From Bacillota bacterium (GTDB taxonomy: Bacteria > Bacillota > Bacilli > Paenibacillales > Paenibacillaceae): 64,000 nt of DNA. Location: contig JAEWJS010000164.1 in assembly GCA_023386495.1 (NCBI GenBank), positions 1 through 64,000 on the forward strand. The letters are read 5' to 3'. The position numbers and the translations under genes were made by a program. Below the pieces are notes generated by a model. The model was given only the letters and a program-made list of their open reading frames with translations, did no database searches and was not told where the DNA came from. Positions 24,804-33,937 of this stretch are shown one piece after another. How positions within the stretch are numbered: position 1 is the stretch's first letter; every line of letters begins with the position of its first letter.

Positions 24804-26168
24804 TCACGCCTCAGACGAACCTGCGGCGTCCTGCTCCCTCCGCTTCCGTTCCATCCGGCGCAGCAGCACGATCAGTACGGCGAGCTCGCCCGCGATACCG
24901 ACCGACTGGGCCAGCGCCCCGACCATCCCGTTCCAGGCGGGCACAAGCGCAACCGTCACGATCAGCGCCAGGATCGTCGCGGCTACATTGCCGAGCTGCG
25001 AGAATGCCATCAGCTTCGTCTGCTTGTTCAGCAGCACGAGTCCATTGCCGAAGTCGACCCACGGGAAGATCAGCGCGAACAACACGAACACGCGCAGCAC
25101 TTGCAAGCTCTCATCGAGCAGCTGTCCTTCGCTGCCGACAATCGCGCGAACGACCCACTCTCCGACCGTCGTATACGCGAACATGGCGATAATGGCGGCG
25201 GGAAGCAGATTGAAGACGTAAGCGAAGCGCCGGACCAGCTTCGCATCCTTCGTATAGAAGTTCAACACGATCTGATGCACATACGTGAAGAAGCTGGTGA
25301 CGATATTCGTGATGCTGAGCGCAATCGCGTAGGAAGCGATCGCCAGCACGATGTCGCTCGTCTTGCCCAGCATCGCGTTGATGGATGGGCCGAGTATGAC
25401 GGATAAGAACGAGGTCACGAGCAGCGGCCGATAGAACGGGAACACGTCGCGCGCAGTCCGAATCGTGGACTCTGGCAGTTGTCGCGGCATGCGCCGCAGA
25501 ATTGCCCGGCCTTCCCAGGCGCTGACAAGCGCCTCCACCAGCATGCCCGATAAGAAGATGACCGCGCCTGCGCGGCCGTCGATCGCATAATCCGAATGGA
25601 TGATGACCTGCGATACGCCGTACATGACCGCCAGCCGCACGACCATGCCGATCGTCAGCCATTTGGTCTGCATATTGCGGATGATGATGCCGTGGAACAA
25701 GCAGCGAATCGCGGAGAATACCGTCACATAGATCAAGATGCGGTAGCTCGCAAGAACGCTGTCCAGCAGCTCGTCGCCCGCATTGAATAACGTCTGGAAC
25801 AGCCAATCGCCGGCAGGCGTGAATGACAGGAACGTGCCGAAGCCGAGCGTGAACAGCAGGACGTAGACGGTCACCATCGCCACGGCCCGGAATGCGGCTC
25901 TGTCGCCGGCCAGGGCGGAGCAGGTCTGCCGCAGGAATACCGCCGGACGCTCGGTGATGATGAACACGCTCATCGCGATCGAATACGCCGCGATCGTCGC
26001 TTCGGGGTGCAGGGCACGCGCCAGCGTGCTATTAATGATGACATGCGAGAGCGACACCAGGCTCGCAGACAGTCCCAGAGGCAGGAAGAACGCCAATATG
26101 CGGCCTAGCGTTACCGCCTCGCTTGCGGCCTCGCGGCCGCGATTCCCTGCATCGATTCCGTTACGCAT
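24804..26168 (-). CDS. MATE/MVF-like multidrug or polysaccharide flippase family protein
   Basis: 454 residues with about twelve hydrophobic helices, starting with LGRILAFFLPLGLSASLVSLSHVIINSTLARAL. The two-lobed, symmetric pattern and early Asn/Pro residues fit the MOP superfamily (MATE, ANKH-like, MVF). The sequence is closest in style to Gram-positive proteins called multi antimicrobial extrusion protein. The substrate is unknown. The C-terminal tail is basic and cytoplasmic. It is preceded by the YwaF-like membrane gene on the same strand with no close spacing signs of shared function. Confidence 0.65.
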   Translation of the reverse strand: MRNGIDAGNRGREAASEAVTLGRILAFFLPLGLSASLVSLSHVIINSTLARALHPEATIAAYSIAMSVFIITERPAVFLRQTCSALAGDRAAFRAVAMVTVYVLLFTLGFGTFLSFTPAGDWLFQTLFNAGDELLDSVLASYRILIYVTVFSAIRCLFHGIIIRNMQTKWLTIGMVVRLAVMYGVSQVIIHSDYAIDGRAGAVIFLSGMLVEALVSAWEGRAILRRMPRQLPESTIRTARDVFPFYRPLLVTSFLSVILGPSINAMLGKTSDIVLAIASYAIALSITNIVTSFFTYVHQIVLNFYTKDAKLVRRFAYVFNLLPAAIIAMFAYTTVGEWVVRAIVGSEGQLLDESLQVLRVFVLFALIFPWVDFGNGLVLLNKQTKLMAFSQLGNVAATILALIVTVALVPAWNGMVGALAQSVGIAGELAVLIVLLRRMERKRREQDAAGSSEA

Positions 26169-26185
26169 GCTGCATCAGACCCTTC

Positions 26186-26896
26186 TCATGTTGTACGGCC
26201 CCGCCGCATCCAGTCTACAGCCCGCTCCGCCAATCGCACGATGCCGAGCAGCAATACGCACAGCAGGGCTGCGATGACCTCGAGCTGCAGCAGATACCAC
26301 GGCCAAGGCGCAAGCAGATCCAGCAGCGAAGCCGTGTCCGGCTTGCGTGCGAGGAACATGAAGTTGCTGCCCGTCATCCAGTTCGCAATCGCTCCCGGGA
26401 CAGCCAGCACATGCAGCCAGAGCAGCGCCTTGCCTGCGGAACGTAGCGTGGGCCGGTATCGGTCCACCGCGACGATGAATACGCCGACTGCGATAATGCC
26501 GATATGGGCGAAGAAGAAATGATAATACCGGAAATGCGGGAACGTATAATCCAGATTCGGCGTCAGCATCGCCTGCAAGGCGCCGAGCAGACCGAGGAAG
26601 AACACGATATCATGGAGCCTGCGCCCGCGGCTGCCCAGCAGCATGACCGCGGCCGACAGCCACACCGTGATGCTGCACAGCTGAAAAGGAAGCGAGTGTA
26701 CGCCCCAATTATCCGTCCTGGCATACCATGCGTGCAGGCTGACCTCGCAGCCGATCAGCAGCGCCGCCAGCATGCCCCTGGCGACACGGTTCACCTGTGT
26801 CTTCCGCAGCTGCCTGCGGCCTAAGAGAAGGGCTGCGATCAGAACGGCCGCAGCCGCCAGCGCCGCCAGATGCGCAAGCGAGAACATCACGAACAT
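26186..26896 (-). CDS. TIGR02206/YwaF family integral membrane protein
   Basis: About 236 residues, seven predicted helices. Signature stretches of this family are present: LPFQLCSITVWLSA, FFLGLLGALQAMLTPNLDY, FPHFRYYHFFFAHIG and NWMTGSNFMFLARKP. The function of the family is unknown. The start at 26896 follows AGGTGGGG; a GTG nine bases upstream is possible. It ends 17 bases before the MATE-like gene starts and is likely co-transcribed with it. Confidence 0.82.
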   Translation of the reverse strand: MFVMFSLAHLAALAAAAVLIAALLLGRRQLRKTQVNRVARGMLAALLIGCEVSLHAWYARTDNWGVHSLPFQLCSITVWLSAAVMLLGSRGRRLHDIVFFLGLLGALQAMLTPNLDYTFPHFRYYHFFFAHIGIIAVGVFIVAVDRYRPTLRSAGKALLWLHVLAVPGAIANWMTGSNFMFLARKPDTASLLDLLAPWPWYLLQLEVIAALLCVLLLGIVRLAERAVDWMRRGRTT

Positions 26897-26938
26897 GAGC
26901 CCCACCTACTCCGCTCCGTATTGGTTGTCTAGCCCGCT

Positions 26939-27928
26939 CTAGTCCGTCAGCTTCGCGACGATCTTGCCTCGCACATGCCGCTCTGACAGTCGAGTCAATG
27001 CGCTCGGAATGTCCTCGAGACCGATGATCTCGGATACCATCGGATCGATCTTGCCGTCCAGCATCAACTGCATGAATTCATCCGCCATGCGGGCAAGGTC
27101 CACCTGCGCAGCGCGATTATGGAAAGCATGCGCGCCGCCGAGCAGCAGCTTCGTGATCGTGAACGTCTTGTTGCCTGGCTGGAAGTCCGCCACAACCTCC
27201 GGCGCGCCCGCGATGCAGACGAGGTGACCGCCGAATGCCAGCGCAGACATGTCTGCTTGGGCCGTTGCGCGATTGATCGAATTCAGGATCAAGTCAGCGC
27301 CTAGTCCATCGGTCAGCTCCATAATCCGGGTATGTACATCCTCGCTGTTATAGTCGATGACATCATCCGCGCCTAACGAACGCACATGGTCGAAGCTGGA
27401 CGGCGACGCGCTGGTTAGGATGCGTGACGCCCCTAGTGCGCGCGCGATTTGGATCGCATAGCCGCCCACCCCGCCTGCTCCGGCATGGATGAAGATCGAT
27501 TGGCCCGGCCGCAGCCTCATCACGCGGACAAGCGCTTGATAAGCCGTTAACCCGGCACAAGGGAACGCTGCGGCATCCGTATACGAGATGCCGTCCGGTA
27601 TCGCGGCAGCCGTATGTGCCGTCGTCACCGCATATTCCGCGAACGTGCCGGGCTTCGTCATGTCGCCGTGATAGACGACGCGGTCCCCTTGCTTCCACAG
27701 CGTCACGTCTTCTCCGACCGCATCGACGACTCCCGCTCCGTCAACGCCGGGTGTATAGGGATACGTCCAGGCCGGATGTCCGTTCATCGCAACCTTATAA
27801 TCGACCGGATTCAGCGAGCAGGCGTGAATGCGCACGCGGATCTCGCCCGGTCCGGGTACGGGCAGCGGTTGCTCCCCTACTTGGAACGTATCCGGCTTCC
27901 CGGGTCCGTGCAGCACAATCGCTCTCAT
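26939..27928 (-). CDS. Zinc-independent quinone oxidoreductase-type alcohol dehydrogenase
   Basis: 329 residues of the MDR superfamily. The N-terminal GroES-like part (GEIRVRIHACSLNPVDYKVAMNG, PGVDGAGVVDAVG) lacks the structural-zinc cysteines. The NADPH-binding motif is HAGAGGVGGYAIQIARALG. It reduces quinones or enones in the cytoplasm; the physiological substrate is not known. It starts inside the stop of the small upstream gene (ATGA overlap), so the two are translationally coupled. Confidence 0.85.
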   Translation of the reverse strand: MRAIVLHGPGKPDTFQVGEQPLPVPGPGEIRVRIHACSLNPVDYKVAMNGHPAWTYPYTPGVDGAGVVDAVGEDVTLWKQGDRVVYHGDMTKPGTFAEYAVTTAHTAAAIPDGISYTDAAAFPCAGLTAYQALVRVMRLRPGQSIFIHAGAGGVGGYAIQIARALGASRILTSASPSSFDHVRSLGADDVIDYNSEDVHTRIMELTDGLGADLILNSINRATAQADMSALAFGGHLVCIAGAPEVVADFQPGNKTFTITKLLLGGAHAFHNRAAQVDLARMADEFMQLMLDGKIDPMVSEIIGLEDIPSALTRLSERHVRGKIVAKLTD

Positions 27929-28131
27929 GCTTGCTCCTCCTCGTCCGATCCGTCGTATTCGATGCTGAATATAATGGAGGCAGGGCGCATGCCGGTCTCC
28001 GCGATTGTCTGCTCCAGCTCTTGCTTGTCCATGACCGCATACTCGTCTGCGGACACCTGAACGACGTAGTAGGATTTGCGCTTCTCGCGATAGAACAGCT
28101 TTGCCTTGTCAATCGCATATTGCTTCGTCAT
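27925..28131 (-). CDS. Small conserved-looking protein coupled to the oxidoreductase
   Basis: 68 residues, no recognisable domain. A basic N-terminal half (KQYAIDKAKLFYREKRKSYYVVQ) precedes an acidic C-terminus ending in DGSDEEEQA. GGGAG lies six bases before the ATG, and the stop overlaps the oxidoreductase start by four bases, which supports real translation. The partner role, if any, is unknown. Confidence 0.7.
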   Translation of the reverse strand: MTKQYAIDKAKLFYREKRKSYYVVQVSADEYAVMDKQELEQTIAETGMRPASIIFSIEYDGSDEEEQA

Positions 28132-28195
28132 CCGTCACTCCCCTATCCCTTGAATTGTTCCATTCTGCATGGCTACATTGTACACGACATCAGAA

Positions 28196-28224
28196 GGGCA
28201 TGCACGCATAATGCGTACATGCCC
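28196..28224 (-). terminator. Hairpin past the SLH protein gene
   Basis: 14-base arms (28196-28209 with 28211-28224, one G-U pair on the minus strand). The T tract is short, so it may be a weak terminator or a processing hairpin. Confidence 0.5.
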
Positions 28225-28241
28225 GTTCTGACTTGCAAGTT

Positions 28242-30719
28242 CTAGCTCACGCGAAAAGTAATCGTCTCAACCGCCGGCTTCTGTCCGTTCATGTCGCGGA
28301 TGGCGGATTCGCCAGCAGCCGAGATCGCGATGGAACCCGAATCGCCGTCGTCCACCCGAGGGATTTTGAGCGTGATGACATTCCCTGCGATGCTGCCGGA
28401 CGTCGGGGTGATTCTGTCGCCGTCCACGCGGATGTCAAAATAATTTTTCTGATTCGTATAGCCGGTAATCTTCTCGCTGAACGTCACCACGATCGTCTGT
28501 TCGCTCGCGCTTACGCTCTTGATCCGAGGCTTGGCGTTCGCCGCGCTGCTGCCGTCGAAGACGAAATCATGCCTGTCATTGGACGTATCGAGCCGCTTCC
28601 CTTGCAGATCGACGATCTTGCCTGTATCGCGATTGTAGGTGAGCCGATAGTCGTCCCGGTCATTCAGCGGTCCGGTCTCTCCTGCAAGCAGCGAGATCGT
28701 CAGCGACTTGCGGTCCGAGGACATCTGATAGTTGGCATGCGAGCCCTTCGATATGCGCACGCTCTTGTTGTCCGTCACATTGTGCAGCGCGTATACGTTC
28801 TGATCGGCATTCTGCACCGGTTCGCTGAAGTCTACCTTGATCGTATAGCTGTCCTGTGCGCTCACCTTCGCGATGCGCGGCGCGGCATTCGGCGAGTCGA
28901 CCCCATTGAACGTAACTTGGTAAGCATTATTGCCGTCTTTCGTGCGGAGCGGATTCCAGTTCGCCGCATCCGTAATGCCGGAGAGGAACGTCATGCGGTA
29001 CGTATTGCCTGACCGCAGCTCCTCGCCGAGGTTCAGCACGACCTCCGTCACGATCTTCGTCTTATCGCCCAGTTGGTCGCCTGAGATCGCGATATTGTCA
29101 TTGTTCGGGCCCGTTATCTTGAATGCAGCCCGACTGACATTTTTCACCGGCTCGCTGAACGTTACCTTCACCGTCGTGCTGCTCGTCGCGACGGCCTGCG
29201 TCACATAAGGATCCGGATTCGTCACCGAAGTACCCGCGAACAGCGTCTCGTTCGCATCGTTCGACGTGTACAAGCCCGACAGACCGCTCACTTCGGCTTG
29301 GTAGACATGGCCTTGCTTGAACAACGCTGGGCTGCGGTCGTCCTCGGTGCGGAATTGCACGCGCAGCGTGCGGTCGTCTCCCGGCTTCCGCTGCGTATAA
29401 TACCGCCAGCCTGCCATCGATACCCAATTGTTGTTGTCCGTCTCGATCTCAATGTTGAAATTGCCGAGGCCGAGATTGCTCAGCGACCGGTTGAAGTAGA
29501 CGTCCAGCGTGTTCTCGTTCACCGCCTGGATCGATACCAGCTGCAGCTGGTTCACCGTATCGCCGCCGGCTCCGGAGAAGGTGCGCTTCGTATTCGCGGC
29601 AATCATGTTGCCTGCCAGATCCCGAACCGCGATGACGTTGATCGTGTACACCTTGCCGTGAATCTGGTCATCCGTGAGGAGCGTCACCGTTCGGTCTGCG
29701 TCGTTATAGTCGGCGCGGTGCGGCAAACCGAGGCCCTCGATGATATAGAAGTTCGTGTTCTCCGCGAATTCCGGGTCCAGCCTCTCGTTGAACGTCAGCA
29801 CGATCTCGTTATCGTCCGCAGACAGCTTCGTAATTGTCGGCGGGTTGTTGTCGACTACCGCGCCGAAGTATAGATCGTCCCGCGTATCCATCCGGTTGCC
29901 GGCACGGTCCTCGATTCCCTTAACCGTCAGGCGGTACAGCAGCCCTTGCGTCTGCTTCTCCGTCGTGAGCGTGACCTTCTTTCCGTCCGAGGACACTTCG
30001 ATCTTCACAATATCCAGGCTATTGTTGAAGTCGTAGTTATTCATGTTCTTCGCGGTTGCCGTGTCGACCGGCTCGCTGAAGATCAATTCCACGGTAGCGT
30101 TGGCGTTAATCTTCGATGACGTGATGCGCGGCTTCGTGTTGTCGTCTGCTTCCGGTTCCAAGTCCAGATATACGCCGTAAGCTGCTTCTACCAGCAGAGA
30201 TCTGCGCGCATTCCGCGTATAGTCGGATTGTTCCGGAATCCAATTTTTCCGAAGGGCCACGCCTACGTCATGCTTCGCCCAAGCGGACACGTCCCCGTCC
30301 ACGCGATCGGCCGCCTGCCCGGACGCGCCGTACGCGCGAACCAGCACGGCTGCAAGCTGCTCGATCGTGACCTTCGCCGTCGGCGCGAACAGCCCGCCGC
30401 CCATGCCTTTCATCAGCCCGGCATCCGAGACCGCTTCGATCTCGCCGAATGACCAGCGCGTCTTCAAGACGTCATCGAAGGAAGCTCTTCCCGACTCCTC
30501 CTCGAGATCCCATAAGCGGAAGAGCACGGCTGCGAACTGCTCGCGCGACATCGATTCGTTTAACCTGGCGCTGCCGTCGTCGAAGCCCGTGAATATGCCC
30601 TTCCGCACCAAGTAATCGTACTTTTCCTCCGTGTCGAGCTCATCTGCGCTCGCCCAGATCGGTGGAATGCTGACGAGCAGCAGGATGGCCGATAACAGGA
30701 TCATGCGTAATCTTCTCAT
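28242..30719 (-). CDS. SLH-domain surface protein with SbsA-type Ig-like repeats
   Basis: About 825 residues. The signal peptide (MRRLRMILLSAILLLVSIPPIWASA) is followed by three S-layer-homology repeats (about 28-175: YLVRKGIFTGFDDG, AGLMKGMGGGLFAP, KNWIPEQSDYT) that anchor to pyruvylated cell-wall polymer. Then come about six Big_5/SwmB-like Ig modules, each marked by a V-L-TFSEPV or TFNERLD strand and an IxDxAGNxM motif. An exported cell-wall or S-layer-associated adhesin or scaffold is inferred. The start at 30719 has GGGAGG seven bases upstream. Monocistronic, it is followed by a hairpin. Confidence 0.88.
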   Translation of the reverse strand: MRRLRMILLSAILLLVSIPPIWASADELDTEEKYDYLVRKGIFTGFDDGSARLNESMSREQFAAVLFRLWDLEEESGRASFDDVLKTRWSFGEIEAVSDAGLMKGMGGGLFAPTAKVTIEQLAAVLVRAYGASGQAADRVDGDVSAWAKHDVGVALRKNWIPEQSDYTRNARRSLLVEAAYGVYLDLEPEADDNTKPRITSSKINANATVELIFSEPVDTATAKNMNNYDFNNSLDIVKIEVSSDGKKVTLTTEKQTQGLLYRLTVKGIEDRAGNRMDTRDDLYFGAVVDNNPPTITKLSADDNEIVLTFNERLDPEFAENTNFYIIEGLGLPHRADYNDADRTVTLLTDDQIHGKVYTINVIAVRDLAGNMIAANTKRTFSGAGGDTVNQLQLVSIQAVNENTLDVYFNRSLSNLGLGNFNIEIETDNNNWVSMAGWRYYTQRKPGDDRTLRVQFRTEDDRSPALFKQGHVYQAEVSGLSGLYTSNDANETLFAGTSVTNPDPYVTQAVATSSTTVKVTFSEPVKNVSRAAFKITGPNNDNIAISGDQLGDKTKIVTEVVLNLGEELRSGNTYRMTFLSGITDAANWNPLRTKDGNNAYQVTFNGVDSPNAAPRIAKVSAQDSYTIKVDFSEPVQNADQNVYALHNVTDNKSVRISKGSHANYQMSSDRKSLTISLLAGETGPLNDRDDYRLTYNRDTGKIVDLQGKRLDTSNDRHDFVFDGSSAANAKPRIKSVSASEQTIVVTFSEKITGYTNQKNYFDIRVDGDRITPTSGSIAGNVITLKIPRVDDGDSGSIAISAAGESAIRDMNGQKPAVETITFRVS

Positions 30720-30989
30720 ACCCGTTCCTCCCTTTACTAACATTTCTTGCGCATCTTGGACCGTTGGCGCGAAGAGAGACTGTCTGATGCATCGTCATAC
30801 CTTTAACGCCGAATCGATACATAATGTTTCGGTTGGGAGGAGAATTTTTAGGGGGTAAATTTAGCACGCTTGTCCCGTAAACACTGGGCTTGCCCAAGGT
30901 TTTGCGGTTTGTCGACACAGGCGGTGATGGCATGCCAGGGACTTCGACTAGATACGATATGTATCTATTTATTTCACGTCAGATCGATG

Positions 30990-31200
30990 AATCGATATAA
31001 CGAAGAAGATTCGCTATTAAGGATAGCTCATTCGCTAATATCGCGCTGTAAGCGCTGCATTCTGCCCATAAAGTACATCATGCGCTAAATAGAGAACGGA
31101 CGTTCGCTGATTAGCGCACATGGTCGGAATATTTACTAATTACGTGCCTTCCCCTCGCCAATAGCGAATGTGACTCCCTTATTAGCGAAGTTTCTTCCTT
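30990..31200. repeat. Cluster of degenerate TTCGCTAAT motifs
   Basis: The 560-base gap 30720-31282 has no gene. TTCGCTAAT or its complement ATTAGCGAA, exact or with one change, occurs about six times (near 31010, 31031, 31081, 31103, 31161 and 31181) in both orientations, with TTCGCTGATTAGCGC forming a palindrome. It resembles dispersed intergenic repeat families of Paenibacillus; the role is unknown. Confidence 0.6.
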
Positions 31201-31240
31201 AATCCAATCCATCCGAGTCAACCGCCGCCCATAACGCGAA

Positions 31241-31270
31241 GAACCCTTCCGAAGCGAATCGGAAGGGTTC
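31241..31270 (-). terminator. Hairpin after tdk
   Basis: A perfect 12-bp stem (31241-31252 with 31259-31270, 6-base loop) 13 bases past the tdk stop. No T run follows on the minus strand, so termination strength is uncertain. Confidence 0.6.
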
Positions 31271-31282
31271 ACATATCACGCT

Positions 31283-31870
31283 CTAGCTCTCGAATGCTGC
31301 CTTATAGCACCGCCGGCAGACCGGCTTGTAGTCCTCGTTGCCGCCGACTTGGATCTGCTCGCCTTCGTTCACCGGCTTGCCGTCCCGATAGCGGATGACC
31401 ATCGTGGCCTTCCGGTCGCAGTACCAGCAGATCGTCTTGATCTCTTCGATCTTATCCGCATAGAGGAGCAGGTTGTAGCTGCCCTCGAAGAGCTTGTTCT
31501 GGAAGTCGTTCTTCAGGCCGAACGCCATGACCGGCACGTTCAGCTCATCCACGATGCGCGTAAGCTGCAGCACATGCTCCTTGTTCAGGAACTGCGCTTC
31601 GTCGACGAGCACGCAGTAGACCTGCTTATGCTGCGGATTCGGCTGGCGCGCCTTCACGCTCTCGAACAGATTCGTGCTGTCATCGACCGGAATCGCCTGC
31701 CGCGTCATCCCGACTCGCGAACCGACCCGTTCCGCGCCGTTCCGTGCATCGATCGCCGGCGAGAAAATCATGACCGGCTTGTTCTGCTCTTCATAATTAT
31801 GCGCAACCTTGATAATCTCGAAGGACTTGCCGCTGTTCATCGTGCCGTACTTGTAATACAACTGAGCCAA
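31283..31870 (-). CDS. tdk: Thymidine kinase
   Basis: 195 residues, type II thymidine kinase, which phosphorylates thymidine (and deoxyuridine) with ATP in the salvage pathway. The P-loop GTMNSGKS is at 9-16, the DEAQFL motif carries the Mg-binding Asp and the catalytic Glu, and the zinc lasso cysteines are visible (ICWYC and VCRRC). Its length is normal for the family. Monocistronic here, without the usual rpmE/prfA neighbours. Confidence 0.95.
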   Translation of the reverse strand: MAQLYYKYGTMNSGKSFEIIKVAHNYEEQNKPVMIFSPAIDARNGAERVGSRVGMTRQAIPVDDSTNLFESVKARQPNPQHKQVYCVLVDEAQFLNKEHVLQLTRIVDELNVPVMAFGLKNDFQNKLFEGSYNLLLYADKIEEIKTICWYCDRKATMVIRYRDGKPVNEGEQIQVGGNEDYKPVCRRCYKAAFES

Positions 31871-32145
31871 TGCTTTCCCCTCCGCGTTCTTCTCTGGCTG
31901 TGTCGAATGCTGCCGCTCTCATGTCCTCTATCTTATCATACGATAGGAGACGTGGCGAAGGAGATTTTCGGGATTATCGCGCTATTGCCGCTGCAGGTCA
32001 CGCAGGGTGCGCCAGCCGATGACGCGAAGCTTTTCGTCCGCTAGGACTGCCCTCACGTCTGGTCTCAGTACCAGCAAATCAGCCTTGATTTCTCGGAGCT
32101 TATTCTATAACTGATCCAATGCTGCGCAGGAGTCGTGGCTAAGTG
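31871..32145. other. Gap before the chaperone operon end
   Basis: About 275 bases without a supported gene, rRNA, tRNA or clear terminator. The sequence becomes visibly less GC-rich toward 32100, marking the boundary with the low-GC operon. Confidence 0.4.
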
Positions 32146-33915
32146 CTACTTGAGCCTAGGAGACAGATACGCGACCCATAATTGAAGCAGCCCCCTGACG
32201 CAGCTTTTAAGCCTCTCTGACTTATCAACAATCCGCGCGAGCTTCATACCGTGTTGATAATAAACACGCACAAACAGCCGACCAGAAATCGTTTCTTTCA
32301 GCCGTTGGTCTCGCCACAATCGTAATATATCTAGTTCTTCCGTCAACGGCGTTCCGTAAGCGACCGTAGCTACAAAGCAGGAAGATGAACTTGAATTTGG
32401 AGCGGAGTAGGTACTAGCACTAGAGGACGGTCTCGCTGGATGCGAAGGCTGTCTAGTCTCTGGGACGCTTTTATTTCTGCTGTCTGACGTCGGCTTAGAA
32501 CGCGCCTTAATATCATTAAAAAAGTCGACATTTAATTTATAGCAGCTCGGATACTCCGTTTCCAATCGAGTCACAGAGCGATAAACTGCCTCTAGTGTAT
32601 AAGTACTTAGATCATCCATTATGGTGTCAAAGTAATTACTTCTTTCATCATCATCCAGATCATGAGTCATCCAGAGCGAAATAAGCCTCGGGAACGCATT
32701 CGCCATTGCGGCGTCAGATTTCATGCGGGTAAATTCATCATGAACTATTTTATACTTTTTGCTCTGCTCCAGCGTCCGTTGAAGGATCTCTTTCCGAACT
32801 TCATATAAAGACGGGTAATGGATCATAACTCTTTTGATGGATTTGATCGTCTCGTGACTGTTGTATTTAGCGCTAAGGAATAAGCTCTCAAACATCCGAT
32901 CCTCATACGTCTCAAACTCTTCCTCTGTTACCTCATCACCGAATAAGTATAGGAGGAAAATATTCTTGATTTCCCCGGCTACATCGTCATCCTCTTTCAA
33001 ATTATCGTATTCCTCGTATAGCGGCTTCTTCTTGGCTGTCGATTCATGTAACTCTTGGATAAACGGATGCTCGGGATCTAGCGTAACGGCTCGCTCTGTC
33101 AGTAACACAGCCCACTTGTACATCTTGTATTCGTAGAGCTTGTATGCAAAATCCGCATATTGCATCGCTACATACTTCTTCTCTTCCTCGTGACGTTCGA
33201 GTATCGCTTCAATACGCAGGAATGTTGATTCAATACCCTGCTCATTCTTTTCTAATATCTCCATTTTAAGCAACTTAAATAGATAAATAAACGGATGAAA
33301 ATCAGTTGAAGCAGACGCTCCAACTACTCTTTCAATGAGCGTCCTCGCTTCCTGCATTTGGTTCAAGCGCTGATAGAGATCTGCCAGTTCAAAAATAATA
33401 TTAACGTTATTCGAGTCCAGTTCATAGGCTTTCAGAAACGAATGAATCGCTTCTTGGGGCCGTTCAAGCTGGTCAAGCGCAATCGCTAAATTAAAATAAT
33501 AGGTTGCATTTCCGGGATTCTCATTCACAAGCCTTTCAAATTGCGGCAGTGCCTTCTCGAAGTCTTCCTGATACATTAAACAGAGTGCGTATTTATTCCT
33601 CGCAGTATCTAGATGAGGGGCAATCATAATCATTTTCCTGCAGCATTTTGCCGCCTCTTCGAAGCGCTCCTGCTCGATTAAGCGTTCGACTTCGTCCATT
33701 AGTTCGGTTATTTCCTCGCCATGCTCCGCCATTGTATCGTACTCCTGGCGGTTCTTCGGATCACTTAACGTTTCGTATGCTCTTCGAATTCGATTAAATT
33801 CCTCTGGATGCTTCTCTGGTGAGTATTGCCTGATTCGCTGGACGTATGCCCTCTTAATCTCTCTGACTGTGGCATTTCTATCTATTTGCAATATCTCATA
33901 TAGTTCCAAACGCAT
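32146..33915 (-). CDS. J-like/TPR protein with CFI-box C-terminus, HPD motif lost
   Basis: About 589 residues. The N-terminal J-like domain (residues 1-65) keeps helix II (VREIKRAYVQRIRQY), helix III (FNRIRRAYETLSDPKNRQEYD) and the YEIL start. But the essential HPD reads Ser-Pro-Glu (about residues 32-34) in QYSPEKHPEEF. Long TPR-like repeats follow to about 320, then an unassigned helical region. A Ser/Pro-rich linker (about 485-510) precedes a C-terminal 75-residue module, SCFVATVAYGTPLTEELDILRLWRDQRL...GRLFVRVYYQHG. This matches the CFI-box C-terminal domain seen at the ends of diverse proteins. It is the last gene of the Hsp70-like operon, 22 bases behind the second J-like gene. Confidence 0.8.
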   Translation of the reverse strand: MRLELYEILQIDRNATVREIKRAYVQRIRQYSPEKHPEEFNRIRRAYETLSDPKNRQEYDTMAEHGEEITELMDEVERLIEQERFEEAAKCCRKMIMIAPHLDTARNKYALCLMYQEDFEKALPQFERLVNENPGNATYYFNLAIALDQLERPQEAIHSFLKAYELDSNNVNIIFELADLYQRLNQMQEARTLIERVVGASASTDFHPFIYLFKLLKMEILEKNEQGIESTFLRIEAILERHEEEKKYVAMQYADFAYKLYEYKMYKWAVLLTERAVTLDPEHPFIQELHESTAKKKPLYEEYDNLKEDDDVAGEIKNIFLLYLFGDEVTEEEFETYEDRMFESLFLSAKYNSHETIKSIKRVMIHYPSLYEVRKEILQRTLEQSKKYKIVHDEFTRMKSDAAMANAFPRLISLWMTHDLDDDERSNYFDTIMDDLSTYTLEAVYRSVTRLETEYPSCYKLNVDFFNDIKARSKPTSDSRNKSVPETRQPSHPARPSSSASTYSAPNSSSSSCFVATVAYGTPLTEELDILRLWRDQRLKETISGRLFVRVYYQHGMKLARIVDKSERLKSCVRGLLQLWVAYLSPRLK

Positions 33916-33937
33916 CACCTACTTTCTCCTTCTGCTG

